Positions 6,899 through 15,413 of a stretch of 39,467 nt of DNA are shown one piece after another. A model generated the notes under the pieces. That model was not told the DNA's origin, did not search any database, and was given only the letters and a program-made list of their open reading frames with translations. The position numbers and the translations under genes are program-made. This DNA is from JACPFV01 sp052386975 (lineage in GTDB: Bacteria; Pseudomonadota; Gammaproteobacteria; Nevskiales; Nevskiaceae), in NCBI GenBank assembly GCA_052386975.1, contig JBQTJQ010000120.1:1-39467 (forward strand), given 5' to 3'. The first letter of the stretch is position 1, and every line of letters starts with the position of its first letter.

Positions 6899-9800
6899 GT
6901 CCACCTGCGGCTGCACACCGAGTACTCGCTGATCGACGGCACCATCCGCCTCGAGCGGCCCGACCCGATCCAGGACGACGCCAGGCAACGCCATAAAGAG
7001 GAGCGCTTCAAGACGCTCTCGGAACGTGCCGCCGAGCTGGCGCTGCCGGCGGTGGCCGTCACCGACCTCAACAACCTCTGCGGCATGGTGAAGTTCTACA
7101 AGTCGGCGGAGGCGGCCGGCGTGAAGCCCATCGTCGGCGCCGACGTCGCGCTCGAGCCGCCCAAGGCCGGCGAGCCCGCCGAGCGGGTCACGCTGCTGGT
7201 CCAGGACGAGCGCGGCTACCGCAACCTGGTGAAGCTGGTGTCGCGGGCCTACACCCAGGGCCAGCAGTCCGGCGCGCCGCGCATCCACCGCGACTGGCTG
7301 GCGGGCGCGACCGACGGGCTGATCGCGCTGTGCGGCCCGGCCAGCGGCATCGGCCGGCTGCTGCTCGGCAACCACCTCGATGCCGCGCAGGCCCAGCTGG
7401 CCGAGTGGCGCAGGGGGTTCGGCAACCGGCTCTACCTCGAGATCCACCGCTGCGGCCGCCCCGACGACGAGCCGCACCTGCGCGCGGCCGTGCGCCTGGC
7501 GCGGCGCACCGGAACGCCGGTGGTGGCGACCAACGACGTGCGCTTCCTGCGCCGCGACGACTTCGACGCGCACGAGGCGCGCATCTGCATCGCCCAGGGC
7601 TGGACGCTCGACAACGACCGGCGGCCGAAGCTGTGCACGGCCGAGCAGTACCTCAAGAGCGCGGTGGAGATGCACGAGCTCTTCGCCGACCTGCCCGAGG
7701 CCGTCGCCAATACCGTCGAGATCGCGCGCCGCTGCTCGCTGACGCTCACGTTCGGCCAGAACCACCTGCCGGACTTCCCGGTGCCGGCCGGCGCGACGGT
7801 GCCGGGCTACCTGCGCGAGCAGGCGCAGAAAGGATTGGAGGCGCGCCTCACCTCGGTCATTCCCGACGTCTATGCAGCGCGGCTCGACTACGAGCTCGGC
7901 GTGATCGAGAAGATGGGCTTCGCCGGTTATTTCCTCGTTGTCGCCGACTTCATCGCCTGGGCCAAGACCCACGGCTGCCCGGTGGGGCCGGGCCGCGGCT
8001 CCGGCGCCGGCTCGCTGGTGGCCTACGCGCTGGGCATCACCGACCTCGACCCGATCCCGTACGACCTCTTGTTCGAGCGCTTCCTGAATCCCGAGCGCGT
8101 GTCGCTGCCGGACTTCGACGTCGACTTCTGCATGGACAACCGCGACCGCGTGATCGAGTACGTGATGGATCGCTACGGCCGCGACCGGGTGGGCCAGATC
8201 ATCACCTACGGCACCATGGCGGCGCGCGCGGTGGTGCGCGACATCGCGCGCGTCGTCGGCCAGCCGTGGAGCTTCGGCGACCGCATCGCCAAGATGATTC
8301 CCGGCGGGCCGCAGGGCCTGTCGCTGGGCGAGGCGCTGGACGAGGTGCCGGAGTTCAAGCAGGCCTACAAGGCCGAGGAGGAGGTGCGCGCCATCGTCGA
8401 CCTCGGCCTGCAGCTCGAGGGCCTGACGCGCAACGTCGGCAAGCATGCCGGCGGCGTGGTCATCGCGCCGCGCGCGCTGACCGAATTCGCGCCGCTGTAC
8501 TGCGAGCCGGGCGGCGGCGGCCTGGTCACCCAGTTCGACATGAAGGACCTCGAGGCCGTCGGCCTGGTGAAGTTCGACTTCCTCGGCCTCAAGACCCTGA
8601 CCATCATCCAGGCCGCAGTCGACCTGATCAACGCGCGGCGCGTGGCGGGCACGCCGGAGCTGAAGATCCTCGACATCCCGCTCGACGACAAGGCGGCGTA
8701 TGCCTTGTATTCGAGCGGCCACACCACCGCCGTGTTCCAGATGGAATCCGGCGGCATGCAGCGCTCGTCGGTGGACCTCAAGCCCGACAACTTCGAGGAC
8801 ATCATCGCGCTGATCTCGCTGTTCCGGCCCGGCCCGATGGAGCTGATCCCCGACTTCTGCGCGCGCAAACCCGGCCGCGCGCGCGCCGAGGTGCTGCACC
8901 CGGGCATGGAGGAGGCGCTGAAGCCGACCTACGGCATCTTCGTCTACCAGGAGCAGGTGATGGAGGTGGCGCGCAAGCTGGCCGGCTACACGCTCGGCAG
9001 CGCCGACCTGCTGCGCCGCGCCATGGGCAAGAAGATCGCCAGCGAGATGGCCCAGCAGCGCGAGGTGTTCATCCAGGGCGCCATCGCCAACGGCGTGAAG
9101 CCGCACGTGGCCGGCGCGATCTTCGACCTGATGGAAAAGTTCGCCAATTACGGTTTCAACAAGTCGCACGCGGCGGCCTACGCGCTGGTGTCTTACCAGA
9201 CCGCGTGGCTCAAGGCGCACTACCCGGCGGAGTTCATGGCGGCGGTGCTGTCCTGCGACATGGACAAGACCGACACCGTGGTGATGATGATCGACGAGTG
9301 CCGGCGCATGGGCCTGGCCCTGCTGCCGCCCGACATCAACCGCTCCGACTTCCGCTTCGCCGTCACCGGGCCGAAGGGCCTGCGCTACGGCCTCGGCGCG
9401 ATCAAGGGCGCGGGCGAGGGCGCGCTGGGCAACGTGCTGGAGGGGCGCGCCGCGCACGGGCCGTTCAGGGACCTGTTCGACCTGTGCCGGCGCATCGACA
9501 CGCGCAAGACCAACAAGCGCGTGCTCGAGGCGCTGATCGGCTCGGGCGCGCTCGACGGCTTCGGCGCGAACCGCGCCAGCCTGATGAAGACGCTGCCGCG
9601 CGCGCTGGCCGCCGCCGAGCAGTCCTCCGCGAGCAGCGGCGCCGGCCAGGACGACCTGTTCGGCCTGCCGACCTCGGCCGCCGGCGGCGGCGCCGCGCTG
9701 ATGGAGCAGGAGCCCGAGTTCGGCGATGGCGAGCGGCTGCGCCTCGAGAAGGAGACGCTGGGCCTGTATTTCTCCGGCCACCCGATCGAGATTTATCGCG

Positions 9801-10393
9801 GCCTGCTGAAGGACATCTGCACCGGCGACCTCAAGGCGCTGATCGCCGGCGCGCGCAGCGGCGCGGTGCTGCTCGGTGCCTGGGTGGTCGACATCCGCCG
9901 CTTCGGCAAGCGCATGATCCTGACGCTCGACGACCGCACCGCGCAGCTGGCCTGCATCCTCGGCGAGGAATTCCTGGCCACGCGCGCGCCGCCGCGCAAG
10001 GACACGCTGCTGTTCGTCACCGGCCGCATCACGCCCGACGAGTTCAGCGGTGGCTGGAAAGTGTTCCCGAACGAGCTGTACGACCTCGAGCAGGTCCAGG
10101 CGCGGTACGCCAGGCGCGTTCTGCTAGAGTTTGCTGGCAACAGCGGGGCCGGCGGCGCCGCGCCGATGGAGCGGCTGATGCAGGCGCTGGAAGTGCTGCG
10201 TCATCCGGCCGGTTGCCCGGTCACGGTGCAGTACGGCAACGGCGCGGCGAAGGCCACGCTCGACCTGGGCGCGGAGTGGAAGATCCGGGTCCAGGACACG
10301 GGGCTGGAGCCCTTGCGCAAGCTGCTCGGGGAGCAGAATGTGAGAGTGCAGTACAGCCGGCCGGTGACGACGAGCCAGACAGCAGACGCATGA
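6863..10393 (+). CDS. dnaE: DNA polymerase III subunit alpha
   Basis: Catalytic subunit of the replicative polymerase; 1176 residues, close to E. coli DnaE (1160). Domains in order: PHP domain (about 10-280, starting FVHLRLHTEYSLIDG), palm/fingers with GPGRGSGAGSLVAYALG and the catalytic PDFDVDF (Asp417 and Asp419), KFDFLGLKTLT for the third acidic residue, LISLFRPGPMELIP, ANYGFNKSHAAAYALVSYQT, then an HhH region (TNKRVLEALIGSGALDGFG) and an OB fold with the C-terminal tau-binding region. Residues 5-12 (EKGDCPLF) before the PHP domain are encoded by the right arm of the repeat at 6820-6898. The ATG at 6863 lies in the repeat loop and overlaps the rnhB stop. The 3' end overlaps accA by four bases. 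Confidence 0.97.
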   Translation: MSAREKGDCPLFVHLRLHTEYSLIDGTIRLERPDPIQDDARQRHKEERFKTLSERAAELALPAVAVTDLNNLCGMVKFYKSAEAAGVKPIVGADVALEPPKAGEPAERVTLLVQDERGYRNLVKLVSRAYTQGQQSGAPRIHRDWLAGATDGLIALCGPASGIGRLLLGNHLDAAQAQLAEWRRGFGNRLYLEIHRCGRPDDEPHLRAAVRLARRTGTPVVATNDVRFLRRDDFDAHEARICIAQGWTLDNDRRPKLCTAEQYLKSAVEMHELFADLPEAVANTVEIARRCSLTLTFGQNHLPDFPVPAGATVPGYLREQAQKGLEARLTSVIPDVYAARLDYELGVIEKMGFAGYFLVVADFIAWAKTHGCPVGPGRGSGAGSLVAYALGITDLDPIPYDLLFERFLNPERVSLPDFDVDFCMDNRDRVIEYVMDRYGRDRVGQIITYGTMAARAVVRDIARVVGQPWSFGDRIAKMIPGGPQGLSLGEALDEVPEFKQAYKAEEEVRAIVDLGLQLEGLTRNVGKHAGGVVIAPRALTEFAPLYCEPGGGGLVTQFDMKDLEAVGLVKFDFLGLKTLTIIQAAVDLINARRVAGTPELKILDIPLDDKAAYALYSSGHTTAVFQMESGGMQRSSVDLKPDNFEDIIALISLFRPGPMELIPDFCARKPGRARAEVLHPGMEEALKPTYGIFVYQEQVMEVARKLAGYTLGSADLLRRAMGKKIASEMAQQREVFIQGAIANGVKPHVAGAIFDLMEKFANYGFNKSHAAAYALVSYQTAWLKAHYPAEFMAAVLSCDMDKTDTVVMMIDECRRMGLALLPPDINRSDFRFAVTGPKGLRYGLGAIKGAGEGALGNVLEGRAAHGPFRDLFDLCRRIDTRKTNKRVLEALIGSGALDGFGANRASLMKTLPRALAAAEQSSASSGAGQDDLFGLPTSAAGGGAALMEQEPEFGDGERLRLEKETLGLYFSGHPIEIYRGLLKDICTGDLKALIAGARSGAVLLGAWVVDIRRFGKRMILTLDDRTAQLACILGEEFLATRAPPRKDTLLFVTGRITPDEFSGGWKVFPNELYDLEQVQARYARRVLLEFAGNSGAGGAAPMERLMQALEVLRHPAGCPVTVQYGNGAAKATLDLGAEWKIRVQDTGLEPLRKLLGEQNVRVQYSRPVTTSQTADA

Positions 10394-11346
10394 ACCTGAA
10401 TTACCTCGACTTCGAGCAGCCGATCGCCGAACTTCAGAAGAAGATCGACGAGCTGCGCTTCGTCGCCAACGGCTCCGAAGTCAACATCTCCGACCAGATC
10501 AACCAGCTCGAGGCCAAGAGCCGCGAGCTGACCGCGCAGATCTTCACGCAGCTGTCGGCCTGGCAGATCGCGCAGCTCGCGCGCCATCCGCAGCGCCCCT
10601 ACGCGCTCGACTACATCAAGGCGCTCTTCACCGAGTGGGACGAGCTGCACGGCGATCGCAGCTACAAGGACGACCCGGCCATCGTCGCCGGCATCGCCCG
10701 GCTCGAAGGCCGCCCGGTGGCGGTGATCGGCCAGCAGAAGGGCCGCGACGCCAAGGAGCGCGTCTACCGCAACTTCGGCATGCCCAAGCCCGAGGGCTAC
10801 CGCAAGGCGCTGCGCGTGATGAAGCTGTGCGAGAAATTCCACCTGCCGATCGTGACGCTGATCGACACGCCGGGCGCCTATCCGGGCATCGGCGCCGAGG
10901 AGCGCAACCAGAGCGAGGCGATCGCCCGCAACCTCTACGAGCTGTCGAAGCTGCGCACGCCGGTGATTGCCACCGTGATCGGCGAGGGCGGCTCGGGCGG
11001 CGCGCTGGCGATCGGCGTGGCCGACCACGTGATGATGCTCCAGTACAGCATCTACTCGGTGATCTCGCCGGAAGGCTGCGCCTCGATCCTGTTCAAGAAG
11101 GCCGACCGCGCGTCCGAGGCCGCGGAGGCCATGAAGATCACCTCGCGCGACCTGCTGGGCCTGAAGCTGATCGACGAGATCGTGCCGGAGCCGCTCGGCG
11201 GCGCGCACCGCGACTCCGCCGCGATGGCGCAGAACCTCAGGGAGAAGCTCATCGCCAACGTCGAGCGCCTGTCGCGCACGCCGCTGACGCAGCTCCTCGC
11301 CGCGCGCCACGCGCGCCTCATGGCGTACGGGGCTTACCAGGCCTGA
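10390..11346 (+). CDS. accA: acetyl-CoA carboxylase carboxyltransferase subunit alpha
   Basis: Alpha half of the carboxyltransferase that makes malonyl-CoA with AccD. The 318-residue product has a coiled N-terminus (PIAELQKKIDELRFV), DELHGDRSYKDDPAIVAGIARL, GQQKGRDAKERVYRNFGMPK, TLIDTPGAYPGIGAEERNQS and the oxyanion-hole region VIGEGGSGGALAIGVAD. Length matches the family (319 in E. coli). The ATG overlaps the dnaE stop (ATGA), a conserved dnaE-accA arrangement in gammaproteobacteria, so translational coupling is likely. Confidence 0.97.
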   Translation: MNLNYLDFEQPIAELQKKIDELRFVANGSEVNISDQINQLEAKSRELTAQIFTQLSAWQIAQLARHPQRPYALDYIKALFTEWDELHGDRSYKDDPAIVAGIARLEGRPVAVIGQQKGRDAKERVYRNFGMPKPEGYRKALRVMKLCEKFHLPIVTLIDTPGAYPGIGAEERNQSEAIARNLYELSKLRTPVIATVIGEGGSGGALAIGVADHVMMLQYSIYSVISPEGCASILFKKADRASEAAEAMKITSRDLLGLKLIDEIVPEPLGGAHRDSAAMAQNLREKLIANVERLSRTPLTQLLAARHARLMAYGAYQA

Positions 11347-11347
11347 C

Positions 11348-11415
11348 GTGCCACTCCGGGCGAGAGGAATCTCCTCGTGAACGAGATCCCTCGTCGCTCC
11401 GCTCCCCGGGATGAC
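11348..11415. repeat. family B repeat, accA/tilS junction
   Basis: The sequence contains GAGAGGAATCTC, then a spacer, then GAGATCCCTCGTCGCTCC and CGGGATGAC. This is an imperfect inverted repeat of the common GTCATTCCGAGCG...GAGGAATCTC type. It supplies the tilS ribosome-binding site, its start codon and its first 13 or so codons. A second copy is at 14418-14496. Confidence 0.75.
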
Positions 11416-12711
11416 GCCCTGACCGCGCCCTCGCTGCCCCCGGGCAGCACGGTCTGGGCGGCGTTCAGCGGCGGCCTCGATTCCACGGTCCTGTTGCACC
11501 GGCTGCGCCACGCGGGGCTGCCGGTCAAGGCGCTGCACGTCAACCACCACCTGCAGCCCGCGGCCAACCGCTGGGTCGAGCACTGCCGCGAGGTCTGCAC
11601 GCAACTCGACGTGCCGATCTACATCCTCGACGTGAAGGTGGACCCCAACGATCCCGGCGGGCCCGAGGCGGCCGCGCGCGGGGCGCGCTACGAGGCGTTC
11701 CAGAGCGTGATGCGGCCCGGCGACTGCCTGGCTACCGCCCACCACCAGGACGACCAGGCCGAGACCGTGCTGCTGCGGCTGCTGCGCGGCGCCGGCGTGG
11801 CCGGGCTCGCGGCGATGCGCAGCCGGGCGCCGTTTGCCGGCGGCACGCTGTGGCGGCCGCTGCTGCGCCACTCGCGCGCCAGCCTGCGCGAGTACGCCGA
11901 GCGCCACGCGCTGTCGTGGATCGAGGACCCGCACAACCTCGATCCGCGCTATTCCCGGTCGTTCCTCAGGAACGAGATCTTCCCGCGCTTCGCGCAGCGC
12001 TGGCCGCAGGCCATCGAGCTGCTGGCCCGCACCGCCGAGCACTGCGCCGACGCGGTCGAGCTGCTCGACCAGCAGGCTGCGCAGGACTTCAAATCCGTCA
12101 TGCCGGCGAAAGCTGGCATCCAGTCCCTGTCCGTCCAGCGCCTGCTAGAGCTGCCACGCCCCCGCCGCAACAACCTGCTGCGGTTCTGGGCCGCGGCCGG
12201 TGGCCACGAATTGCCGCCGTTCGATGCGCTGTCGCGGCTGGAGCGCGAGGTGCTGCGGGCGCGGCCCGATTCCGCGCCGCAGCTGGCCTGGGGCGGCACC
12301 GAGCTGCGCCGCTTCCGCGACTCGCTGTACCTGATGCCGCGGCTGCCGCCGGCGCCTGCGCCGGGCACGACGCTGGAGTGGGACGGCCGCGCCGACCTGA
12401 AGCTGCCGCCCGGCTGCGGCGAGATCAAGGCGCTGAAGCCGGCCAAGAGCGAGCTGCCGCTGCGCGTGGTGTTCGCCCGTGGCGGCGAGCGGCTCAAGCC
12501 GGCGGGATCGCGCTTCACCCGCACGCTGCGCAACCTGTTCCAGGAAGAGGCGATCCCGCCGTGGATCCGCGAGCGCCTGCCGCTGGTCGAGCTCGACGGC
12601 GACCTCGCCGCCGTGGCCGACCGCTGGGAGACGGCGGCGCTGAAGCAGGCCCGCGCCCGCGCCGGCTGCCGGTACGAATGGCGGCATGACTTGCCCGGCG
12701 ATCCCGCGTAA
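11377..12711 (+). CDS. tilS: tRNA(Ile)-lysidine synthase, with two repeat-derived segments
   Basis: Modifies C34 of the tRNA-Ile CAU anticodon to lysidine, using ATP and lysine. The PP-loop motif SGGLDS is at 31-36, followed by HVNHHLQPAANRWVEHC and ATAHHQDDQAETVLLRLLRG. The C-terminal TilS domain has GGERLKPAGSRFTRTLRNLFQE. GTG 11377 is preceded by GAGAGGA about eight bases upstream. Both the site and the first 14 residues (NEIPRRSAPRDDA) come from a family B repeat, and homology proper begins near STVWAAFSGG. Residues 241-249 (VMPAKAGIQ) are an in-frame copy of a family C repeat in the linker before the C-terminal domains. The frame remains open, so the enzyme is probably functional. A later start is possible, but none is obvious before SGGLDS. 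Confidence 0.93.
   Translation: MNEIPRRSAPRDDALTAPSLPPGSTVWAAFSGGLDSTVLLHRLRHAGLPVKALHVNHHLQPAANRWVEHCREVCTQLDVPIYILDVKVDPNDPGGPEAAARGARYEAFQSVMRPGDCLATAHHQDDQAETVLLRLLRGAGVAGLAAMRSRAPFAGGTLWRPLLRHSRASLREYAERHALSWIEDPHNLDPRYSRSFLRNEIFPRFAQRWPQAIELLARTAEHCADAVELLDQQAAQDFKSVMPAKAGIQSLSVQRLLELPRPRRNNLLRFWAAAGGHELPPFDALSRLEREVLRARPDSAPQLAWGGTELRRFRDSLYLMPRLPPAPAPGTTLEWDGRADLKLPPGCGEIKALKPAKSELPLRVVFARGGERLKPAGSRFTRTLRNLFQEEAIPPWIRERLPLVELDGDLAAVADRWETAALKQARARAGCRYEWRHDLPGDPA
12097..12123 (+). repeat. family C repeat inside tilS
   Basis: GTCATGCCGGCGAAAGCTGG plus CATCCAG, a half-element of a widespread short repeat. It is read in frame as VMPAKAGIQ within TilS (241-249). A fuller inverted copy is at 36815-36872. 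Confidence 0.8.
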
Positions 12712-12740
12712 AATCCGCCAAACCTGCCGGCAGCACCGCC

Positions 12741-14402
12741 ATGTCCGACGCCTCCCAGACGCACTACGTCTTCGTGACCGGTGGTGTGGTGTCCTCGCTC
12801 GGCAAGGGCATCGCCTCGGCCTCGCTCGCGGCCATCCTCGAGTCGCGCGGCCTCAAGGTCCACATGATCAAGCTGGACCCCTACATCACCGTCGATGCGG
12901 GGACCATGAGCCCGTTCCAGCACGGCGAGGTGTTCGTCACCGAGGACGGCGCCGAGACCGACCTCGACCTGGGCCACTACGAGCGCTTCCTGCGCGGCAA
13001 GACCAGCCGCAACTCGAACGTCACCACCGGCCAGATCTACCGCAACGTGATCGAGAAGGAGCGCCGCGGCGACTACCTGGGCTCCACGGTCCAGGTGATC
13101 CCGCACATCACCGACGAGATCCAGCAGGCCATCCAGAAGGGCGCGGCCGGCGCCGACATCTGCATGGTCGAGATCGGCGGCACCGTCGGCGACATCGAGT
13201 CGCTGCCGTTCCTCGAAGCGATCCGCCAGCTCGGCCACAACCTCGACCGCAAGCGCGCGCTGTACATGCACCTGACCCTGGTGCCGCACGTGCGCGCCGC
13301 CGGCGAGTTCAAGACCAAGCCGACCCAGCACTCGGTCAAGGAACTGCGCGGCATCGGCATCCAGCCCGACATCCTGCTGTGCCGCTCCGAGCGGCCGCTG
13401 CCGGACTCCGAGCGCCGCAAGATCTCGCTGTTCACCAACGTGCGGAACGACGCGGTGATCTCGGCGGTGGACGTGGACGACATCTACAAGATCCCGTCGT
13501 GGTTGCACCAGCAGGGCCTCGACGAGCTGGTGGTCGAGCACTTCGGGCTCGAGTGCCGCAAGGCCGACCTCAGCCAGTGGGACCGCGTGGTGCAGGCGCG
13601 CGAGCGCCAGGACACCGACGTGGAAATCGCCATGGTCGGCAAGTACGTCGACCTGACCGACGCCTACAAGTCGCTGAACGAGGCGCTGAACCACGCCGGC
13701 CGCCACACCGGCACCCGCGTCAAGATCCGCTACGTCGAGGCCGAGACCATCGAGTCCCAGGGCGTGCGCGTGCTGCAAGGCGCCGACGCGGTGCTGGTGC
13801 CGGGCGGCTTCGGCAACCGCGGCATCGAGGGCAAGATCGAGGCGGCCCGCTACGCGCGCGAGAACAAGATCCCGTACCTGGGCATCTGCCTGGGCATGCA
13901 GGTCGCGGTCATCGAGTTCGCGCGCAACGTCTGCGGGCTCAAGGACGCGCACTCCACCGAGATGGCGCCCAAGGCGCCGCACCCGGTGATCGCGCTGGTG
14001 ACCGAGTGGCACGACGCCAGCAGCGGCCTGACGCACCAGCGCAACGCCAAGTCGAACCTGGGCGGCACCATGCGCCTGGGGGTGCAGGCGGCGCGGCTCA
14101 AGGCCGGCACGCGCTGTCGCGCGATGTACAACGCCGAGACCATCGCCGAGCGCCACCGCCATCGCTACGAGGTCAACAACAACTACCGCAAGCGGATGGA
14201 AGAGAAGGGCTTCGTGTTCGCCGGCGAGACGATCGAGGAGCACCTGGTCGAGATGATCGAGCTGCCCGAGCACCCGTGGTACATCGCCTCGCAGTTCCAT
14301 CCGGAGTTCACCTCGACGCCGCGCGACGGCCACCCGCTGTTCAACGGCTTCATCAAGGCCGCGCGGGAGCACCACCTCGCCAACCAGGCGGCTGCGGCAT
14401 AA
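12741..14402 (+). CDS. pyrG: CTP synthase
   Basis: Makes CTP from UTP, ATP and glutamine. The 553-residue product has the N-terminal synthetase domain (VFVTGGVVSSLGKGIASASL, KLDPYITVDAGTMSPFQHGE, EIGGTVGDIESLPFLEAIRQ) and a C-terminal class I glutamine amidotransferase domain (from about 300). The nucleophile is Cys383 in LGICLGMQ, and HPWYIASQFHPEFTS supplies the His-Glu pair. E. coli PyrG has 545 residues. ATG 12741 aligns with the family start. The 29-base gap after tilS includes TAAAAT (12711-12716), which could be a -10 element but has no convincing -35. Confidence 0.97.
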   Translation: MSDASQTHYVFVTGGVVSSLGKGIASASLAAILESRGLKVHMIKLDPYITVDAGTMSPFQHGEVFVTEDGAETDLDLGHYERFLRGKTSRNSNVTTGQIYRNVIEKERRGDYLGSTVQVIPHITDEIQQAIQKGAAGADICMVEIGGTVGDIESLPFLEAIRQLGHNLDRKRALYMHLTLVPHVRAAGEFKTKPTQHSVKELRGIGIQPDILLCRSERPLPDSERRKISLFTNVRNDAVISAVDVDDIYKIPSWLHQQGLDELVVEHFGLECRKADLSQWDRVVQARERQDTDVEIAMVGKYVDLTDAYKSLNEALNHAGRHTGTRVKIRYVEAETIESQGVRVLQGADAVLVPGGFGNRGIEGKIEAARYARENKIPYLGICLGMQVAVIEFARNVCGLKDAHSTEMAPKAPHPVIALVTEWHDASSGLTHQRNAKSNLGGTMRLGVQAARLKAGTRCRAMYNAETIAERHRHRYEVNNNYRKRMEEKGFVFAGETIEEHLVEMIELPEHPWYIASQFHPEFTSTPRDGHPLFNGFIKAAREHHLANQAAAA

Positions 14403-14417
14403 TCCGTCGCCCCTGGG

Positions 14418-14496
14418 GTCATTCCGAGCGTAGCGAGGAATCTCGCAGTTCCGGGATGACAGCAGGATCCCTCGTCGCTTCGCTCCTCGGGATGAC
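14418..14496. repeat. family B repeat, pyrG/kdsA gap
   Basis: GTCATTCCGAGCGTAGCGAG, then GAATCTC, a middle section with CCGGGATGAC, and the inverted half ending CTCCTCGGGATGAC. It fills most of the 106-base gap and could form a transcribed stem-loop between the two genes. Confidence 0.85.
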
Positions 14497-14508
14497 ACGG
14501 GAAACTCC

Positions 14509-15351
14509 ATGAAACTCTGCGGCACTGAAATCGGCATCGACAAACCACTGTTCCTGATCGCCGGGCCGGACACGCTCGAGTCCGAGGCGCTGGCGCTCGA
14601 AGTCGCCGGTCACATCGCGCCGATCGCGAAGAAGCTGGAGATGCTGTACATCTTCAAGGGCAGCTACGACAAGGCCAACCGCTCCTCGCACAAGTCGTAT
14701 CGGGGGCCGGGCATGGCTCAGGGCCTCAAGATCCTGGAGAAGGTCAGGAAACAGGTCGGCGTGCCGGTGCTGACCGACGTCCACGAGGACACGCCGATCG
14801 ACGAAGTGGCTGCGGTCGTGGACGTGATCCAGACGCCGGCGTTCCTGTGCCGCCAGACCAACTTCATGCAGAAGGTGGCCAGGGCCGGCAAGCCGGTCAA
14901 CGTCAAGAAAGGCCAGTTCATGTCGCCGCTGGAGATGGGCAACGTGATCGAGAAGATGAAGGACGTGGCCAAGCACCAGTTCCTGTTGTGCGAGCGCGGA
15001 TTCTCGTTCGGCTATAACAATCTCGTCGCCGACATGCGCGGCCTGGCGCAGATGCGCCGCTTCGCGCCAGTGGTGTTCGACTGCACCCACACCGCGCAGC
15101 TGCCGGGCGGGCAGGGCAACGCCTCGGGCGGCATGCGCGAGATGATCTCGGTACTGTCGCGCGCCGCGGTCGGCGCCGGCGTCGCCGGCCTGTTCCTGGA
15201 GACGCACCCCGATCCGGACAAGGCCCTGTGCGACGGCCCGAATTCCTGGCCGCTGAAGCACATCGAGCCGCTGCTGAAGACGCTGCACGCGCTCGACCGC
15301 GTCGTAAAGCACCACGTCCCCGAAGAAATCAAGTACGCGAAGGACCTCTGA
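14509..15351 (+). CDS. kdsA: 3-deoxy-8-phosphooctulonate synthase (KDO-8-P synthase)
   Basis: Condenses phosphoenolpyruvate with arabinose-5-phosphate to make KDO-8-phosphate, the precursor of the inner-core sugar of lipopolysaccharide. The 280-residue TIM-barrel protein shows AGPDTLESEALALEVA, FKGSYDKANRSSHKSYRGPG, LTDVHEDTPIDEVAAVVDVI, QTPAFLCRQTNFMQKVA and FDCTHTAQLPGGQGNASGGM. Cys in PAFLCRQTN is present. It starts after a 106-base gap that contains a family B repeat (14418-14496). GGGAAACTCC precedes the ATG. The kdsA-eno neighbourhood is conserved in many proteobacteria. Confidence 0.97.
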   Translation: MKLCGTEIGIDKPLFLIAGPDTLESEALALEVAGHIAPIAKKLEMLYIFKGSYDKANRSSHKSYRGPGMAQGLKILEKVRKQVGVPVLTDVHEDTPIDEVAAVVDVIQTPAFLCRQTNFMQKVARAGKPVNVKKGQFMSPLEMGNVIEKMKDVAKHQFLLCERGFSFGYNNLVADMRGLAQMRRFAPVVFDCTHTAQLPGGQGNASGGMREMISVLSRAAVGAGVAGLFLETHPDPDKALCDGPNSWPLKHIEPLLKTLHALDRVVKHHVPEEIKYAKDL

Positions 15352-15358
15352 ACAACCC

Positions 15359-15405
15359 GGCGGCATGGAATGCCGCCCTACGTAGGTCGGCAATCCATTG
15401 CCGAC
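15359..15405. repeat. family D tandem hairpins, kdsA/eno gap
   Basis: Two perfect hairpins: GGCGGCAT-GGA-ATGCCGCC (15359-15377) and GTCGGCAAT-CC-ATTGCCGAC (15386-15405), separated by CTACGTAG. The second hairpin abuts the eno ribosome-binding site AGGAAA, and the ATG is eight bases after it. This could affect eno translation or mRNA processing. Confidence 0.85.
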
Positions 15406-15413
15406 AGGAAACC

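Noticed and set aside
6725..9781. 1018-codon open frame on the minus strand across dnaE
   Set aside because: It is a shadow of dnaE codon bias. Its composition is low-complexity and no family signature is visible.
7330..10389. Long plus-strand frame upstream of and continuous with accA
   Set aside because: The part before 10390 is an out-of-frame reading of dnaE with Arg-rich nonsense sequence. Only the accA portion has homology.
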